NCBI GenBank assembly: GCA_964644655.1
Contig: CAZXYA010000026.1
Span: forward strand, 1 to 34,060
DNA length: 34,060 nucleotides
Source: JAFMDF01 sp964644655
Lineage (GTDB): Bacteria; Bacteroidota; Bacteroidia; Chitinophagales; Saprospiraceae
Direction of reading: 5' to 3'
Below are positions 32,927-34,060 of the stretch, one piece after another (position 1 is the first letter of the stretch; the number at the start of each line of letters is the position of its first letter). The notes below the pieces were generated by a model. The model ran no database searches. It was not told where the DNA came from and saw only the letters and a list, made by a program, of their open reading frames with translations. A program made the translations under genes and the position numbers.

Positions 32927-33304
32927 CTATCGGTGAATTTCGCTTTTATCAAAAGGAAAATTTTTATGCTCATTATAAACTAACATTTGGTTAAATTTAT
33001 CCATGCCATAAATTTCTTTATATTTTAAATCTAATTCTTTTCTCTGTTTTTCAAGAAAGGTTTCTTTATTATCAAGTCTAAATGGATCTCTCCATGAAGG
33101 GATATATCTTGCATTGTCTATACCCGGAGTTCCAACAGCCACATATATTATAGCTCCTATTGGAAGTTTAAAATGCATTCTCTGCTTTCCTGTAAATTTT
33201 ATGCCTATTTCCTCTTTCGAAAATACATTTTCTGAAAGATATTTTCCTTCAGCTAATTTTTTTATAACTTTTACAATTCTTAATCCTGCTTTTATTTTTT
33301 CCAA
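32927..33304 (-). CDS. Small conserved-looking protein of unknown function
   Basis: The protein has 125 residues from a TTG start at 33304, preceded at 4 bp by AGAAGG, a reasonable Shine-Dalgarno, and by an in-frame TAA. Residues about 1-60 contain a beta-rich segment ('GIKFTGKQRMHFKLPIGAII', then YVAVGTPGIDN). The C-terminal half is helical and charged ('ETFLEKQRKELDLKYKEIYG'). No signal peptide or transmembrane segment is clear. I do not recognise the family. The composition is that of a real protein and the spacing to neighbours is normal, so it is probably expressed; a truncated domain is also possible. Confidence 0.6.
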   Translation of the reverse strand: MEKIKAGLRIVKVIKKLAEGKYLSENVFSKEEIGIKFTGKQRMHFKLPIGAIIYVAVGTPGIDNARYIPSWRDPFRLDNKETFLEKQRKELDLKYKEIYGMDKFNQMLVYNEHKNFPFDKSEIHR

Positions 33305-33352
33305 ATTCCTTCTAATTTTTATTAAACCTTAGAATATTTATCTATTGCTATT

Positions 33353-33775
33353 CTAACTCTCCTCCCCCCAAGGATTATAAGTCCCAAAACTCCACAGATA
33401 ACCTTCAAAATCACGGCAAGTATAATCTTTTCCGCCATAAGATTGCTCCACTAAATCTAAGACAATCTCTGCACCTCCTGCTTTTGCTTTTTCGAAATGC
33501 GCCTCCGCATCTTCTACAACTATATAAATACAACTATTGGCAGCGCCATTGAGTTCCGTTGGCGTCTTTATCAATTTACCAAAAGGTGTTGCTGTACGAG
33601 GGCTAATCATTATCATCCCATTATTAAAAACTAATTCGGCATGTTGAACATTTTCTGCATCATCTTTGTACACCATTTTTGGTTGAAAGCCAAAGACTTC
33701 ACATAACCAAATAACTGCTTTGTTAGCATCATGATATTGCATGGTTGGAATGATAACAGCTGGGGCATTTTTCAT
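33353..33775 (-). CDS. VOC (glyoxalase/bleomycin-resistance) superfamily protein
   Basis: The protein has 140 residues, one VOC domain pair of beta-alpha-beta-beta-beta modules. It begins 'AVIIPTMQYHDANKAVIWLCEVFGF', the typical opening with the substrate-side helix, then 'HAELVFNNGMIMIS', 'IYIVVEDAEAHFEKAKAGGAEI', and ends 'YTCRDFEGYLWSFGTYNPW'. This ending ('DP.G..W.f') is characteristic of the PhnB/YaeR-like group. Such proteins bind metals or small ligands; the reaction cannot be told. It is cytoplasmic, with no signal peptide. A gap of 48 bp separates it from the next - strand gene, which could be in the same operon. Confidence 0.82.
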   Translation of the reverse strand: MKNAPAVIIPTMQYHDANKAVIWLCEVFGFQPKMVYKDDAENVQHAELVFNNGMIMISPRTATPFGKLIKTPTELNGAANSCIYIVVEDAEAHFEKAKAGGAEIVLDLVEQSYGGKDYTCRDFEGYLWSFGTYNPWGEES

Positions 33776-33915
33776 TTTTGTTGATTTTAATGTTTAAATA
33801 GAACACAATTTACATTTTTTGTTTTAAAATTAAAATAAATCAACAAAAAATATTCCCAACTCACTTCTTCAGTTAAATACTCCCAGGTAATGGTTTAGTT
33901 TACAAAGTACTATTA

Positions 33916-34011
33916 CTATGTTTCTAAAGTTTTGACCGTAATTCAGATACTTAAAGGTGCACTAGCACCTAAAAAACAATACTATAACTAATCAAAACTT
34001 TGGAAACATAG
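33916..34011. repeat. 20-bp inverted repeat enclosing a nested hairpin
   Basis: CTATGTTTCTAAAGTTTTGA (33916-33935) pairs with TCAAAACTTTGGAAACATAG (33992-34011) over 20 bp with a single G.T wobble. Between them AGGTGC (33955-33960), loop ACTA and GCACCT (33965-33970) form a second perfect stem. The element is 96 bp long and lies 140 bp upstream of the VOC gene. It looks like a miniature inverted-repeat element or a structured RNA; no coding frame is present. Confidence 0.6.
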
Positions 34012-34060
34012 CACTAGGGAACGATTCAAAAATAACTTTACATTTTAAAATTGCAACTTA

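Overview
The window looks like one draft-genome scaffold (it carries a 10-N gap) from an AT-rich member of the Bacteroidota, most likely the Saprospiraceae. Supporting signs are type IX secretion C-terminal sorting domains (PNPT motif, conserved GIY near the end), a giant PKD/CUB surface protein, a TPR-CHAT protein beside an ECF-like sigma factor, few Shine-Dalgarno sites, and a -7 element of the TAnnTTTG type. No rRNA, tRNA, CRISPR array, integrase or intact transposase was seen.

Layout. 1-1179: the tail of a probable uridine kinase-family gene, an SRPBCC protein, and a repeat-rich intergenic stretch holding the gap. 1180-7145: a regulatory block. An ECF-like sigma factor and a single-pass membrane protein with the layout of an anti-sigma factor overlap on the + strand. 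Converging on them from the - strand are a subtilisin-like protease and a TPR-CHAT protease, also close-coupled. All three partners of the sigma factor are predicted to be membrane-anchored with their main domains in the periplasm. 7146-9888: a gene-poor, A/C-skewed stretch, an uncharacterised helical protein and an AT-rich spacer. 9889-11838: a small membrane protein coupled to an FAD-dependent sugar-lactone-oxidase-like enzyme.

12000-25118: a + strand run of mostly extracytoplasmic proteins. It holds a leaderless S8 protease with a Cys-rich tail, a T9SS beta-propeller protein, a 2799-residue protein with nine tandem PKD and eight CUB domains, and an M23 peptidase. 25183-27612: an McrC homologue with no McrB beside it, a gene remnant, and a duplicated DinB-like (DUF1569) protein ending in a 30-bp direct repeat. 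27956-33775: a large PLD-family lipoprotein, an ABC1/UbiB kinase-like protein, a metallophosphoesterase, an unknown protein and a VOC protein.

The items most worth a second look are: the sigma/anti-sigma/CHAT/S8 block, which reads as a possible protease-controlled transcription switch; a codon-usage patch inside the CHAT gene; a family of three intergenic hairpins that change stem sequence while keeping pairing and a tandem G.A mismatch; and a 59-bp repeat lying directly 5' of two neighbouring genes, one of which appears to have lost its normal start codon. All function assignments are from reading the sequence; no database search was possible.
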